Positions 17,178-24,991 of a stretch of DNA of 35,824 nt are shown here, piece after piece. A program made the translations under genes and the position numbers. The notes under the pieces are model-generated. The model saw only the letters and a program-made list of their open reading frames with translations. It was not told where the DNA came from and did not search any database. The stretch spans positions 1-35,824 of the forward strand of contig JAURYB010000060.1 of assembly GCA_030654075.1 (NCBI GenBank), written 5' to 3'. The stretch comes from Bacteroidales bacterium. Its GTDB lineage: Bacteria > Bacteroidota > Bacteroidia > Bacteroidales > UBA4417. Within the stretch, counting starts at the first letter, position 1; every line of letters begins with the position of its first letter.

Positions 17178-18797
17178 ATGAAAACGCTGAAACTGACACT
17201 CGCAGGAATGATGCTCCTTACACTCACTTATACTAGTGTTAAAGCTCAAACAAAAGGGAATGGCGACGTTACCACACAGGAACGCCAGGTTCCCGCTTTT
17301 GAAGCCATTAAAGTTGGCTGTGCTATCAATCTGTATATTTCGCAAGGTGACAAACAGATTGTAAAAGTTGTAACCGACGAAAATTTGCAGGACCGCATCA
17401 CCACCAAGGTTACCAATGGAACCCTGAGCCTGAGTTGCGATAATATCAAAGACGCATCAAAAATGAACGTTTATGTAACCGCTGTAAATCTCTCGAAAAT
17501 TGATGCAAGCAGTGCTTCAAAAGTTACAGGTGAAACCGTTCTGAAAAGCGAAGTTTTCGGACTTTATACTTCAGGCGCGGCCAAGACAACCTTGACTATT
17601 GAAACAGGCACTTTTAACAACGAAACCAGTGGCGCTGCTAATAACATCCTTTCACTGACAGCAAAAACCGTGAATACCGAAGTGAGCGGGGCAGGCAACC
17701 TGTCGCTAAAAGGTTCCGCCGAGAATCATAAAACCGAAGTTTCGGGAGCAGGAAGCCTGAAAGCCCTCGAATTTATTACCGATAATACCGATGCCAATGT
17801 TTCCGGAGCCGGAAATGCGAAGATAATGGCCCGCAAACTCCTTAAAGCTGATCTTTCGGGTGTTGGAAATATTACCTACTTCGACAAAGACAATGTTAAG
17901 AAAATCAGCAAACAAGGTCAATATCAAATCACTTTCGACGGAATGGATAATGTTAAGAGTGTAATTATTGAAGATGATAATGAGGAAACAGAAATAACAG
18001 AAGCGCCTGAAACAGTTTGGAATGTTGAGGATGCCAACGACACCGTAACCATTGTTCTGAATGATAAAAGAATTGTAGTTGTAACCGATGATACGGTAAA
18101 AGTGAATCTTGGACAACGCGATTATGTAATCAGCGACAATGGCGTAAAAATCAACAAACATGATAAAAAGCCTAAATTCAACGGGCATTGGGCTGGATTT
18201 GATCTGAGCGTTAACGGTTTGTTGAATTCTAGCCGTATGATTAATAATCCTGAAAACTATCCTTATTTCGATTTGAATTACAGTAAATCCCTTGGTGTAA
18301 GTATTAACTTTTTCGAACAAAACGTCAACCTTTATCATCAGCATTGGGGTCTCGTTACCGGGTTAGGGTTAACCTGGAACAACTATCGCTTTGCAAATAA
18401 CATTGAAATTACAGAAAATGGCATGTTAGAAGTTGTTCCAAATCTTGATCCTACTAAAACCTATGAAAAAAGCAAGCTGATGGTAGCTTCACTGCGTGTT
18501 CCTTTGCTGCTCGAATACCAGACAAACAGTAAAATGAAAGCCAATAGCTTTCATATCTCAGGAGGAGTTGTAGGTTCAGCACGCACATGGTCACATACGA
18601 AAATAAAAGTAGACGGTTCAAAAGTAAAAGATAAAGGAGATTTTTACATCAATCCATTCAGGGCCGATGCTATGGCAACCCTAGGATGGGGAGTAATAAA
18701 CCTGTATGGCACCTATGCCATTACCGAAATGTTCCGTCATAATAAAGGACCTGAAGTATATCCTTTTGAAATAGGAATCACACTTGTAGGCTTTTAA
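17178..18797 (+). CDS. Exported DUF2807 (GIN domain) protein fused to an outer-membrane beta-barrel-like domain
   Basis: 539 residues. Signal peptide 1-23 (ending SVKAQ). Residues about 38-240 form a DUF2807/GIN head domain with six (S)-G-(A/V)-(A/G) turns spaced 18-20 residues (positions about 132, 151, 170, 189, 209, 227), as in a beta-solenoid. A charged linker (about 240-340) follows. Residues about 345-539 look like antiparallel strands of a small outer-membrane barrel (GFDLSVNGL, YWGLVTGLGLTW-like segments) and end in GITLVGF with a terminal Phe, as OMP strands do. GIN domains are called putative adhesin heads, but the function is not established. The shared promoter motif suggests it is a target of the upstream sigma factor. 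Confidence 0.78.
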   Translation: MKTLKLTLAGMMLLTLTYTSVKAQTKGNGDVTTQERQVPAFEAIKVGCAINLYISQGDKQIVKVVTDENLQDRITTKVTNGTLSLSCDNIKDASKMNVYVTAVNLSKIDASSASKVTGETVLKSEVFGLYTSGAAKTTLTIETGTFNNETSGAANNILSLTAKTVNTEVSGAGNLSLKGSAENHKTEVSGAGSLKALEFITDNTDANVSGAGNAKIMARKLLKADLSGVGNITYFDKDNVKKISKQGQYQITFDGMDNVKSVIIEDDNEETEITEAPETVWNVEDANDTVTIVLNDKRIVVVTDDTVKVNLGQRDYVISDNGVKINKHDKKPKFNGHWAGFDLSVNGLLNSSRMINNPENYPYFDLNYSKSLGVSINFFEQNVNLYHQHWGLVTGLGLTWNNYRFANNIEITENGMLEVVPNLDPTKTYEKSKLMVASLRVPLLLEYQTNSKMKANSFHISGGVVGSARTWSHTKIKVDGSKVKDKGDFYINPFRADAMATLGWGVINLYGTYAITEMFRHNKGPEVYPFEIGITLVGF

Positions 18798-18883
18798 ATC
18801 AACCAGTTAACAGAATTTTTTCACTTCAATAAACACATAATTATCGCATTAAATTTACAAGGTTGATTTTGGTTAGTTGACTC

Positions 18884-18914
18884 ACTGCCTCCATTCGGGG
18901 GCAGTTTTTTTTTT
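18884..18914 (+). terminator. Terminator after the GIN/barrel gene
   Basis: ACTGCCTCC-ATTC-GGGGGCAGT, 9 bp with one G-U, followed by about ten T. The next promoter box begins 14 nt later. Confidence 0.85.
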
Positions 18915-18927
18915 ACAATCAAAGCAT

Positions 18928-18935
18928 TAACTTTG
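18928..18935 (+). promoter_or_regulatory. Putative -7 box of the YebC/PmpR gene
   Basis: TAACTTTG fits TAnnTTTG and predicts a leader of about 54 nt to the ATG at 18994. Confidence 0.5.
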
Positions 18936-18993
18936 CCACAAATACCAATACCGAAAACCTATTTTTAATACCTAATCTGAAAAACAAAATCCT

Positions 18994-19734
18994 ATGTCGG
19001 GACATAATAAATGGTCGACCATTAAACGTAAAAAAGGCGCAATAGATGCCAAAAGGTCAAAAATCTTTTCAAAAATTAATAAAGAAATTACTGTAGCCGT
19101 AAAGGAAAGCGGACCTGATCCCGATTCGAACCCACGTCTGAGGCTTGCCATTGCCAATGCCAAAGGCGCCAGTATGCCGAAAGACAATATTGTACGAGCC
19201 ATCAGCAAAGGATCGGATAAGGATGGCGCTAATTTTATCGAGTGTACTTTCGAAGGATATGCCAATGGGGGGACCGCTATTTTCCTGGAAGCCACCACCG
19301 ATAACCAGCAACGCACTATTGCCAATGTAAGGATGTACTTCAATAAGTTTGGCGGCAACCTCGGCACGAACGGTTCATTGAGTTTTATTTTCGACCGCAA
19401 AGGTATATTCACCATACCTCAAGGCACATTGAATGCCGATGATTTTGAAATGGAAATGATTGAAGCAGGTGCCGAAGATATGCAACTCGAAGAAGGCTAT
19501 TTCACAGTAACCACGGCCATGGAAAACTTCGGTGCTATGATGAAAAAGCTGGAAGCTCTGAAAATTGAGCCGGAAAACGCCCAATTACAACGCATTCCCA
19601 AAGATACATCCAAAGTTGACCTGGAAACCGCTAAAAAAGTGATGCGCCTGGTCGAAATGTTTGAAGAAGACGATGATATTCAGGCCGTTTATCACAACCT
19701 TGAGATGACGGATGAACTGATGGATTCATTATAG
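18994..19734 (+). CDS. YebC/PmpR (TACO1) family protein
   Basis: 246 residues. Starts MSGHNKWSTIKRKKGAIDAKRSKIFSK in family style (the family N-terminus is very conserved), with GPDPDSNPRLR and AKGASMPKDNIVRAI following. Members have been described as transcription regulators (PmpR) and, more recently, as ribosome-associated factors that relieve stalling, including at proline stretches; the annotation should therefore stay at family level. The BlaR1-TonB protein encoded just downstream has a run of 15 prolines, but a link is only a thought. Own promoter and terminator. Confidence 0.93.
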   Translation: MSGHNKWSTIKRKKGAIDAKRSKIFSKINKEITVAVKESGPDPDSNPRLRLAIANAKGASMPKDNIVRAISKGSDKDGANFIECTFEGYANGGTAIFLEATTDNQQRTIANVRMYFNKFGGNLGTNGSLSFIFDRKGIFTIPQGTLNADDFEMEMIEAGAEDMQLEEGYFTVTTAMENFGAMMKKLEALKIEPENAQLQRIPKDTSKVDLETAKKVMRLVEMFEEDDDIQAVYHNLEMTDELMDSL

Positions 19735-19757
19735 AGCTTTTTTCACCCCAATTATTT

Positions 19758-19790
19758 AACCCGAAAGCATAAAAAACTTTCGGGTTTTTT
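19758..19790 (+). terminator. Terminator of the YebC/PmpR gene
   Basis: AACCCGAAAG and CTTTCGGGTT form a perfect 10-bp stem with a 9-nt loop, ending in a T run. Confidence 0.9.
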
Positions 19791-19880
19791 ATTGATCTTA
19801 TTTTCTCAAATAAAAATATTTTATTTTACATATATCTCATTTTCTATCAGTTAAAAAATATTTTGCATTTAAATTAATTT

Positions 19881-19911
19881 TTTAGTTGTATAACTATGTT
19901 TTTAGTTGTAT
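19881..19911 (+). promoter_or_regulatory. Putative BlaI operator: two direct repeats 20 bp apart
   Basis: TTTAGTTGTAT occurs at 19881-19891 and 19901-19911, exactly 20 bp apart (two helical turns). The first continues as the dyad TAGTT-GTAT-AACTA (19883-19896). The second overlaps the -7 box. This fits binding of BlaI/MecI-type dimers that recognise dyads with TAC/GTA cores, and autorepression. Confidence 0.6.
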
Positions 19912-19916
19912 CTTTG
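19909..19916 (+). promoter_or_regulatory. Putative -7 box of the blaI operon
   Basis: TATCTTTG fits TAnnTTTG. It lies 19 nt before the ATG at 19936 and excludes an upstream TTG start at 19906. Confidence 0.6.
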
Positions 19917-19935
19917 TGTCATAATTCAAAATTCG

Positions 19936-20319
19936 ATGAAAAAATTAACCAAAGCCGAAGAACAGATCATGCAGGTGCTGTGGGAACTGGAGAAAGGATT
20001 TGTAAACGATATCGTTAGTCTGTTACCTGAACCAAAACCTGCTTACAACACCGTTTCAACGATTGTACGTATACTGGAACAGAAAGGATTTATCGCCCAC
20101 AAAGCGTATGGTCGCACCCATGAGTATTATCCGTTGGTTCAGAAGGAGGATTACTCCCGCGAATACCTGAATAATTTCACTCAGAATTATTTCAGTAATT
20201 CCTATAAAGCGCTGGCTTCATTTTTTGCGCAAAGCGAAACTTTAAGCATCAAAGAACTGGAAGAAATAAAATCCTTGGTTGAAGAACAAATCAGTAACCA
20301 TAAGGAGGCAAAACAATGA
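19936..20319 (+). CDS. blaI: BlaI/MecI/CopY family transcriptional repressor
   Basis: 127 residues from ATG 19936 (MKKLTKAEEQIMQVLWELEKGF, the typical family opening). Winged-helix DNA-binding domain to about residue 75, with the recognition region AYNTVSTIVRILEQKGFI. A C-terminal dimerisation helix follows, ending in KSLVEEQISNHKEAKQ. The stop codon overlaps the start of the downstream BlaR1-like gene by 4 nt (ATGA), a translationally coupled pair. In this phylum such pairs are frequent outside beta-lactamase loci, and no beta-lactamase is nearby, so the inducing signal is unknown. Confidence 0.9.
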   Translation: MKKLTKAEEQIMQVLWELEKGFVNDIVSLLPEPKPAYNTVSTIVRILEQKGFIAHKAYGRTHEYYPLVQKEDYSREYLNNFTQNYFSNSYKALASFFAQSETLSIKELEEIKSLVEEQISNHKEAKQ

Positions 20320-21713
20320 ATACTTTAGTCATTTATATCGTTGCTTCTATACTATCGTTGGGTGTTTTTTACACCGCTTTTATAGTTTTCCTCAGGAAAG
20401 AGCCACTTTTCCGGTTTAACAGAATTTACCTGCTTTTGGCCTTGCTCCTCTCCTACCTTATCCCGCTGATCACATTGTTGCCTGAATCCGTTTCGTTGAT
20501 ATCGATAAAGACGACAGGCACTGGTTTTATGAATGCCATTACGCTGTCGCCGGTTGTGATAACGGCAACTGCAGGTAAAATGTCAACTCTTCCGGGTATT
20601 CTCACTTATATATACCTGGCAGGAATGGCATATTTTTCAGCTCGGCTGATCATCAGAGTATTCAGTATTTACAATCTCGGTAAAAAGGCAGACAGGTCAG
20701 AAGGGGATGAAAGATACATAATTTGGAGCGATGCCAACATTCCGCCGTTTTCCTTTTTCCGTACCATGTATTTACCTGCCAGCCTTAAGGAAACCCAGCA
20801 TGTAAATGAAGTTATCCGGCACGAACAGGTTCATATTAATTCATTGCACAGTTTCGACATTGTGTTTACTCAAATCATGCAAATCATCTGCTGGGTAAAT
20901 CCATTTATCCCATTGATTGAGAAATCCTTACGCGAAATCCATGAATTTGAGGCTGATAAAGCGGTAATACATGCAGGAACTGATCCGGTAACCTATACCA
21001 AAATTTTATTTGCACAAGATAAAACTGCCCTGGCTGTAGTGCTGGGAAATAATTTCAATTATTCACTCATAAAAAGGAGGTTAACCATGTTTTACAAAAA
21101 GAATACCCGGTTTGCCAGGCTGAAGGCATTCGTCGTATTACCGTTTGCGGTAATCGTTGTGATGATGTATGCTATCGGATGTCAGCAATCGAATCTGAAA
21201 CCTGTTTCAGAAAATGAAGATTCAATGAAAGTGAATTCGGACAAAGTAATGCTTGTAAAAGATTCACTTGGCAATGAGGTTGGAACCGCTGTTGTTATCA
21301 CTGATTCAACTAGTCCTCCTCCTCCACCGCCTCCACCGCCTCCACCGCCGCCTCCACCATCATCAAAATCTACTTCTAAATTAACCAACGAAGAACCGGT
21401 TTCTACTACAGTAGAAAACTTTCCGCAGTTTCCCGGAGGTGATGAAGCACGTGTAAAGTATATAGCCAGTAATGTTTCATACCCTAAAGAAGCTAAGGAT
21501 AAAGGAATTCAGGGAACAGTTTATGTATCTTTTGTTGTTGAAAAAGATGGTTCAATAAGTTCCGTAAAAGCCTTGAAAGGAGTTGGTGGTGGGTGTAACG
21601 AAGAAGCTGTAAGGGTAGTTAAGGAAATGCCTAAATGGAAACCCGGCACTGATAAAGGAAAACCAGTAAGGGTTCAGTTTAATATGCCCATTTATTTCAA
21701 ACTCAGTAAATAA
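20316..21713 (+). CDS. BlaR1-type M56 metallopeptidase fused to a TonB C-terminal domain
   Basis: 465 residues. Transmembrane segments near 5-25, 37-57, 92-115 and 271-287 surround a cytoplasmic M56 peptidase with zinc motif HEQVH (169-173) and a likely third ligand in HEFEADKAVI (210-218). It should cleave or inactivate the BlaI repressor on a signal. Behind the last membrane segment come a linker, a run of 15 prolines (334-348) and a TonB C-terminal domain (about 370-463: FPQFPGGDEARVKYI, SYPKEAKDKGIQGTV, VEMPKW-like motif). The sensor domain of classical BlaR1 (penicillin-binding) is absent, replaced by the TonB module that normally touches outer-membrane receptors. This points to sensing of an envelope state rather than beta-lactam. 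Confidence 0.88.
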   Translation: MNTLVIYIVASILSLGVFYTAFIVFLRKEPLFRFNRIYLLLALLLSYLIPLITLLPESVSLISIKTTGTGFMNAITLSPVVITATAGKMSTLPGILTYIYLAGMAYFSARLIIRVFSIYNLGKKADRSEGDERYIIWSDANIPPFSFFRTMYLPASLKETQHVNEVIRHEQVHINSLHSFDIVFTQIMQIICWVNPFIPLIEKSLREIHEFEADKAVIHAGTDPVTYTKILFAQDKTALAVVLGNNFNYSLIKRRLTMFYKKNTRFARLKAFVVLPFAVIVVMMYAIGCQQSNLKPVSENEDSMKVNSDKVMLVKDSLGNEVGTAVVITDSTSPPPPPPPPPPPPPPPSSKSTSKLTNEEPVSTTVENFPQFPGGDEARVKYIASNVSYPKEAKDKGIQGTVYVSFVVEKDGSISSVKALKGVGGGCNEEAVRVVKEMPKWKPGTDKGKPVRVQFNMPIYFKLSK

Positions 21714-21717
21714 AAAA

Positions 21718-22158
21718 ATGCCGAAACATATCCGGACAGTCTTACTGTTTTTGCTTGTAGTTGCGTCCACAGAGCTATTTCCTCAGATTTGCCTTCATAA
21801 GAAGAACCAGTTTGACTCCAATTGTAAAAAGCATGGCTATTGGATTGAAGTTTCAAAACTGAATCCGGACAAGAAAACCTTCAAAGGTTGGTATAAGCAT
21901 GGACAGGAAACTAAAAGGTGTACATATTACAATGATGGAGTTAAGTGCTCAAAATTCAGGTATATAAATGATAGCCTGATGCGCATCCGACGTTACGATT
22001 CGCTTGGAAATCTTGAATATAAAGGATCAGCCCTTTTACTTAAGAAAAACGATGAATTGCGTTTCTGCTGGGATGGGAAGTTTGTATTTTATGATGCTCA
22101 CCGCAAAATAATCAGGAAAGTCGAGTATTTTCGAGGAGTGGAACAGGATCTGGAATAA
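21718..22158 (+). CDS. Small exported protein, third gene of the blaI operon
   Basis: 146 residues with a signal peptide (about 1-22, LLFLLVVASTELFPQ). The mature part has W-x-E and GWYKHGQE-type motifs (KHGYWIEVSK, KTFKGWYKHGQETKRCTYYNDGVK, RIRRYDSLGNLEYKG), which resemble the MORN-like repeats of YwqK-type proteins. Four Cys. It begins 4 nt after the stop of the BlaR1-TonB gene, so it is surely cotranscribed and may be an effector or partner of that system. No confident family name. Confidence 0.7.
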   Translation: MPKHIRTVLLFLLVVASTELFPQICLHKKNQFDSNCKKHGYWIEVSKLNPDKKTFKGWYKHGQETKRCTYYNDGVKCSKFRYINDSLMRIRRYDSLGNLEYKGSALLLKKNDELRFCWDGKFVFYDAHRKIIRKVEYFRGVEQDLE

Positions 22159-22215
22159 AAGTACGATTGTTATTATCTGATCAAAGGAAACTGCATGTAT
22201 TGAATATCTTAAAAA

Positions 22216-22250
22216 GCAAAAGGCAACCATTGGCTGCCTTTTGTCTTTTA
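22216..22250. terminator. Shared (bidirectional) terminator between the blaI operon and ackA
   Basis: CAAAAGGCA (22217-22225) and TGCCTTTTG (22235-22243) form a 9-bp stem with a 9-nt loop, with T-rich flanks on both sides. It stands between converging genes. Confidence 0.75.
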
Positions 22251-22264
22251 TAATTGTAATCAAA

Positions 22265-23464
22265 TTAAGCAGTAACAATCTCAAAAGTATCCTGTGCGAT
22301 AACAAGTTCTTCGTTGGTTGGAACAACCATAACGGTAACTTTTGAACCGGGTTTGCTGATAATGGCTTCCTTCCCTCGGAGTTTGGTATTTTTCTCCACA
22401 TCAAACTCTATACCCATAAATTCCAGCCCACCGGCAACTTCCTGGCGGGTTTCCCAGCCATTTTCGCCAACGCCACCGGTAAATATCACCACATCAACAC
22501 CACCCATTGCGGCAGCATACGATCCCAGGTATTTTTTAATCCTGTAGTGATAGATATCCAGCGAAACCTGCGCCCTGTGATTTCCTTCGCCGGCAGCAGT
22601 TTCGATATCGCGCATATCGCTCGAAACACCCGATAATCCAAGCATACCACTATGTTTGTTGATTAAAGTACTGGTATAAGGAATGCTGATTTCTTCCTTA
22701 TCTGCAATGTACAACAGTGCGCCTGCATCGATATCACCGCTGCGGGTTCCCATAACAAGTCCTTCTACCGGCGTCATTCCCATCGAAGTATCGAATGATT
22801 TACCGTTTTGTATGGCGCACATGGAAGCGCCGTTTCCAAGATGGCAGCTGATAATTTTAAGGTCCTCAAGCTTCTTACCAAGGATTTCAGCAGCGCGTTG
22901 CGCAACAAACCTATGGCTCGATCCATGGAAACCATAGCGCCGGACTTTATATTTCTCATACAGGGAATAAGGAATACCATACAGGTAAGCTTGTTCCGAC
23001 ATGGTTTGATGGTAAGCTGTATCAAAAACACCTACCTGGGGAACTTCGGGTAATAATTTATTGATGGCATAAATACCTTCGAGATTCGGCGGATTGTGCA
23101 AAGGTGCCAGATCGATACATTCCACAAGTGCTTCAATTACTTCTTTTGTAATTGCGACACTACTGTTGTACTTTTCACCGGCATGAACTACACGATGCCC
23201 AACTGCACTGATTTCGTTCAGATTTTTAACACAGCCGTACTCTTTATGTGTAAGGATTCCCAGAACAAACTCGATACCAGCCTGGTGATCAAGTATTTCG
23301 CCTTCAAGTTTAAGCACATCTCCATTAGCCATATTATGCTTAATGGATGCGCCTTTCAGCCCGATTTTATCGACCAGGCCCTTTGCAACTACTTCGGCTG
23401 AAGGCATTTCGAAGAGTTGATATTTAATGGATGAACTTCCGCAGTTCAGAACTATAATCTTCAT
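22265..23464 (-). CDS. ackA: Acetate kinase
   Basis: Interconverts acetyl phosphate + ADP with acetate + ATP. 399 residues, normal length. Family motifs: N-terminal NCGSSSIKYQLFE with Asn7, GHRVVHAGE, FDTAYHQTM with the catalytic Asp, GFHGSSHRFV, HLGNGASMCAIQNGKSFDTSMGMTP and FTGGVGENG. Located 30 nt downstream of the hydroxyacyl-CoA dehydrogenase gene on the same strand. A phosphotransacetylase gene, its usual neighbour, is not in the window. Confidence 0.96.
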   Translation of the reverse strand: MKIIVLNCGSSSIKYQLFEMPSAEVVAKGLVDKIGLKGASIKHNMANGDVLKLEGEILDHQAGIEFVLGILTHKEYGCVKNLNEISAVGHRVVHAGEKYNSSVAITKEVIEALVECIDLAPLHNPPNLEGIYAINKLLPEVPQVGVFDTAYHQTMSEQAYLYGIPYSLYEKYKVRRYGFHGSSHRFVAQRAAEILGKKLEDLKIISCHLGNGASMCAIQNGKSFDTSMGMTPVEGLVMGTRSGDIDAGALLYIADKEEISIPYTSTLINKHSGMLGLSGVSSDMRDIETAAGEGNHRAQVSLDIYHYRIKKYLGSYAAAMGGVDVVIFTGGVGENGWETRQEVAGGLEFMGIEFDVEKNTKLRGKEAIISKPGSKVTVMVVPTNEELVIAQDTFEIVTA

Positions 23465-23494
23465 TGGATAATCTTTTTTAACAGAATTGAATAA

Positions 23495-24469
23495 TTACCT
23501 GTATTCAGGACATGTGATCGTACTTTCGACGATTTTACCATGTGAATCATATTTATAAAAACCTTGTCCGGAAGCTTTTCCCAGATAATTAGCACGAACC
23601 AGGCGTTTTAAAACGGGTGAAGTTTTATACCCGTGTTCTCCGAACTCATTGTACAGGTTATCCATCCATTTCTGTAATTTATCCAATCCGACTTTGTCAG
23701 CACGTTCAAAAGGACCAAACTGATGGCCAAGGCTGGTTCGCATTATTTCGTCGATATCCTGGGCGGAAGCAATTCCTTCCATCAGCATTTCGCAAGCCTG
23801 GTTGATTATAACGCATAGCATGCGGGTTGTAATGTTGCCTGGAGATTCCATCAGGGTGATAGGCTTTTTCTCGAGCATCTTTACAAACCGGGTTACAATT
23901 TCGAACGCTTCATCCGATGTACGTGAACTCCTTACTACCTCAAGTACTTTTACATCATCAGTTGGTGACATAAAATGAAGTCCTACGGCGCGATCAGGAT
24001 ATTCAAGTCCTGATGCCAGATCCGATACCATAAGGGTTGCTGTATTCGAAGCAAGTATTGCATTACGGCGTACAAATTTCTCAGCCTTCTGAAGTATTTC
24101 TTTCCTGATTTCGAGACTGGTTCCGGGTTTGCGTGAATTAATCACTTCGAAAACGATATCACAATCAGCCAGGTCGCTGTATTCAACAGTCCCTTTTATG
24201 CGCGACATAATCAGGCGTTTCTCACTATTGGTCATTCCCCAGCGAAGAATCTCTTTATCAATCATGCGTGTAATCCCTTCGAGACCACCCGAAACACGCT
24301 TTTCATCCAGATCCAGACATACTACATCAAAGCCATGCTGACTGATGGTTTTTGCAATTTCCTGGCCCATGGATCCACAGCCGATAATTCCTATCTTATG
24401 AATTGAGCCATGTTGTTTTGGACTTTTGGTTAGACTGAAATCTTCCAGTTTTCCGATAATTTCTGACAT
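23495..24469 (-). CDS. 3-hydroxyacyl-CoA dehydrogenase family protein (3-hydroxybutyryl-CoA dehydrogenase-like)
   Basis: 324 residues. Rossmann NAD-binding motif KIGIIGCGSMGQEIA (GxGxxG at about 30-35), ending beta-2 Asp in CLDLDE (NAD preference). The substrate part keeps SNTATL (Ser, Asn) and the catalytic His in VGLHFMSPTDDVKVLEVV, but the usual HFFNP sequence is HFMSP, and the usual PGFxxNR is PGNITTR. Length is slightly above classical Hbd (about 280). Expected role: NAD(H)-linked step between acetoacetyl-CoA and 3-hydroxybutyryl-CoA or a similar acyl chain; with ackA it suggests fermentation. The altered motifs leave the exact substrate open. Confidence 0.82.
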   Translation of the reverse strand: MSEIIGKLEDFSLTKSPKQHGSIHKIGIIGCGSMGQEIAKTISQHGFDVVCLDLDEKRVSGGLEGITRMIDKEILRWGMTNSEKRLIMSRIKGTVEYSDLADCDIVFEVINSRKPGTSLEIRKEILQKAEKFVRRNAILASNTATLMVSDLASGLEYPDRAVGLHFMSPTDDVKVLEVVRSSRTSDEAFEIVTRFVKMLEKKPITLMESPGNITTRMLCVIINQACEMLMEGIASAQDIDEIMRTSLGHQFGPFERADKVGLDKLQKWMDNLYNEFGEHGYKTSPVLKRLVRANYLGKASGQGFYKYDSHGKIVESTITCPEYR

Positions 24470-24563
24470 CTTTTTATGAAATATTTAGTAGTTAATTTCA
24501 ATCAAATAAGGCGCATTAATCAATAAATCAACATTTTACAAATAATGATCCCTGATTCCGGTG

Positions 24564-24571
24564 CAAAGGTA
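24564..24571 (-). promoter_or_regulatory. Putative -7 box of the dehydrogenase-ackA operon
   Basis: On the minus strand TACCTTTG fits TAnnTTTG; leader of about 90 nt to the ATG at 24469. Confidence 0.5.
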
Positions 24572-24648
24572 AAATTTATTTGACGGTTATGGAATGGAAA
24601 CTGTTAATATTTTCACAGAAGACCTTGAAATTGTTGGCAATGGGATTT

Positions 24649-24731
24649 AAGGGTTCAGTAGTTCAAGGGTTCAAGGGTTCAAAGTTAACAGTTTACGTGC
24701 AATGAGCGGAGCCGAAGTGCAAGGGTTCAAA
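24649..24731. repeat. GGGTTCAA repeats flanking a GAGCGGAGCC element
   Basis: GGGTTCA words recur four times, mirroring the TTGAACC minisatellite at 2884-2985 in the opposite orientation. In both places a GC-rich element (here AATGAGCGGAGCCGAAG) lies next to the array. Confidence 0.6.
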
Positions 24732-24762
24732 TTACCAGACACGCATTCACAAATCACAAATT

Positions 24763-24812
24763 AAAATTCAAAATTCAAAATTCAAAAATTCAAAAATTCA
24801 AAATTCAAAATT
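24763..24812. repeat. AATTCAAA microsatellite-like array
   Basis: Six to seven head-to-tail copies of ATTCAAAA-type units (9-10 bp period). No coding potential. Confidence 0.75.
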
Positions 24813-24971
24813 CACAAATCACAGATCACAAATCATAAATTTAAGCTATAGCAATCCCTAAGGCCACAAATCCATTCCCTAAATCCCAACTCCTAAATCC
24901 TAAACCCTTAATTGTTAATAATTTTAAATTCAAGCCTCAAAAAAATGAATCACCAGCCCATTCTATTTATG

Positions 24972-24979
24972 TAATTTTG
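24972..24979 (+). promoter_or_regulatory. Putative -7 box of the DUF4271 gene
   Basis: TAATTTTG fits TAnnTTTG and ends 12 nt before the ATG at 24992, giving a very short leader and ruling out the in-frame TTG at 24977. Confidence 0.55.
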
Positions 24980-24991
24980 CATTTCTTAACT

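Larger units (their letters stand above)
24572..24971. other. Divergent spacer filled with low-complexity repeats
   Basis: No gene seen. From about 24648 to 24900 the sequence is made of short direct repeats: AAGGGTTCAA units, an element GTGCAATGAGCGGAGCCGAA (24698-24717), AATTCAAAATTCAAA units (24763-24810) and AAATCACA or AAATCC words. Confidence 0.65.

Noticed and set aside
17706..18344. 212-aa minus-strand ORF inside the GIN/barrel gene
   Set aside because: Shadow of a well-supported gene; biased composition typical of an antisense frame.
21182..21388. Minus-strand ORF encoding poly-glycine
   Set aside because: It is the complement of the CCN proline run of the BlaR1-TonB gene and has no start context.
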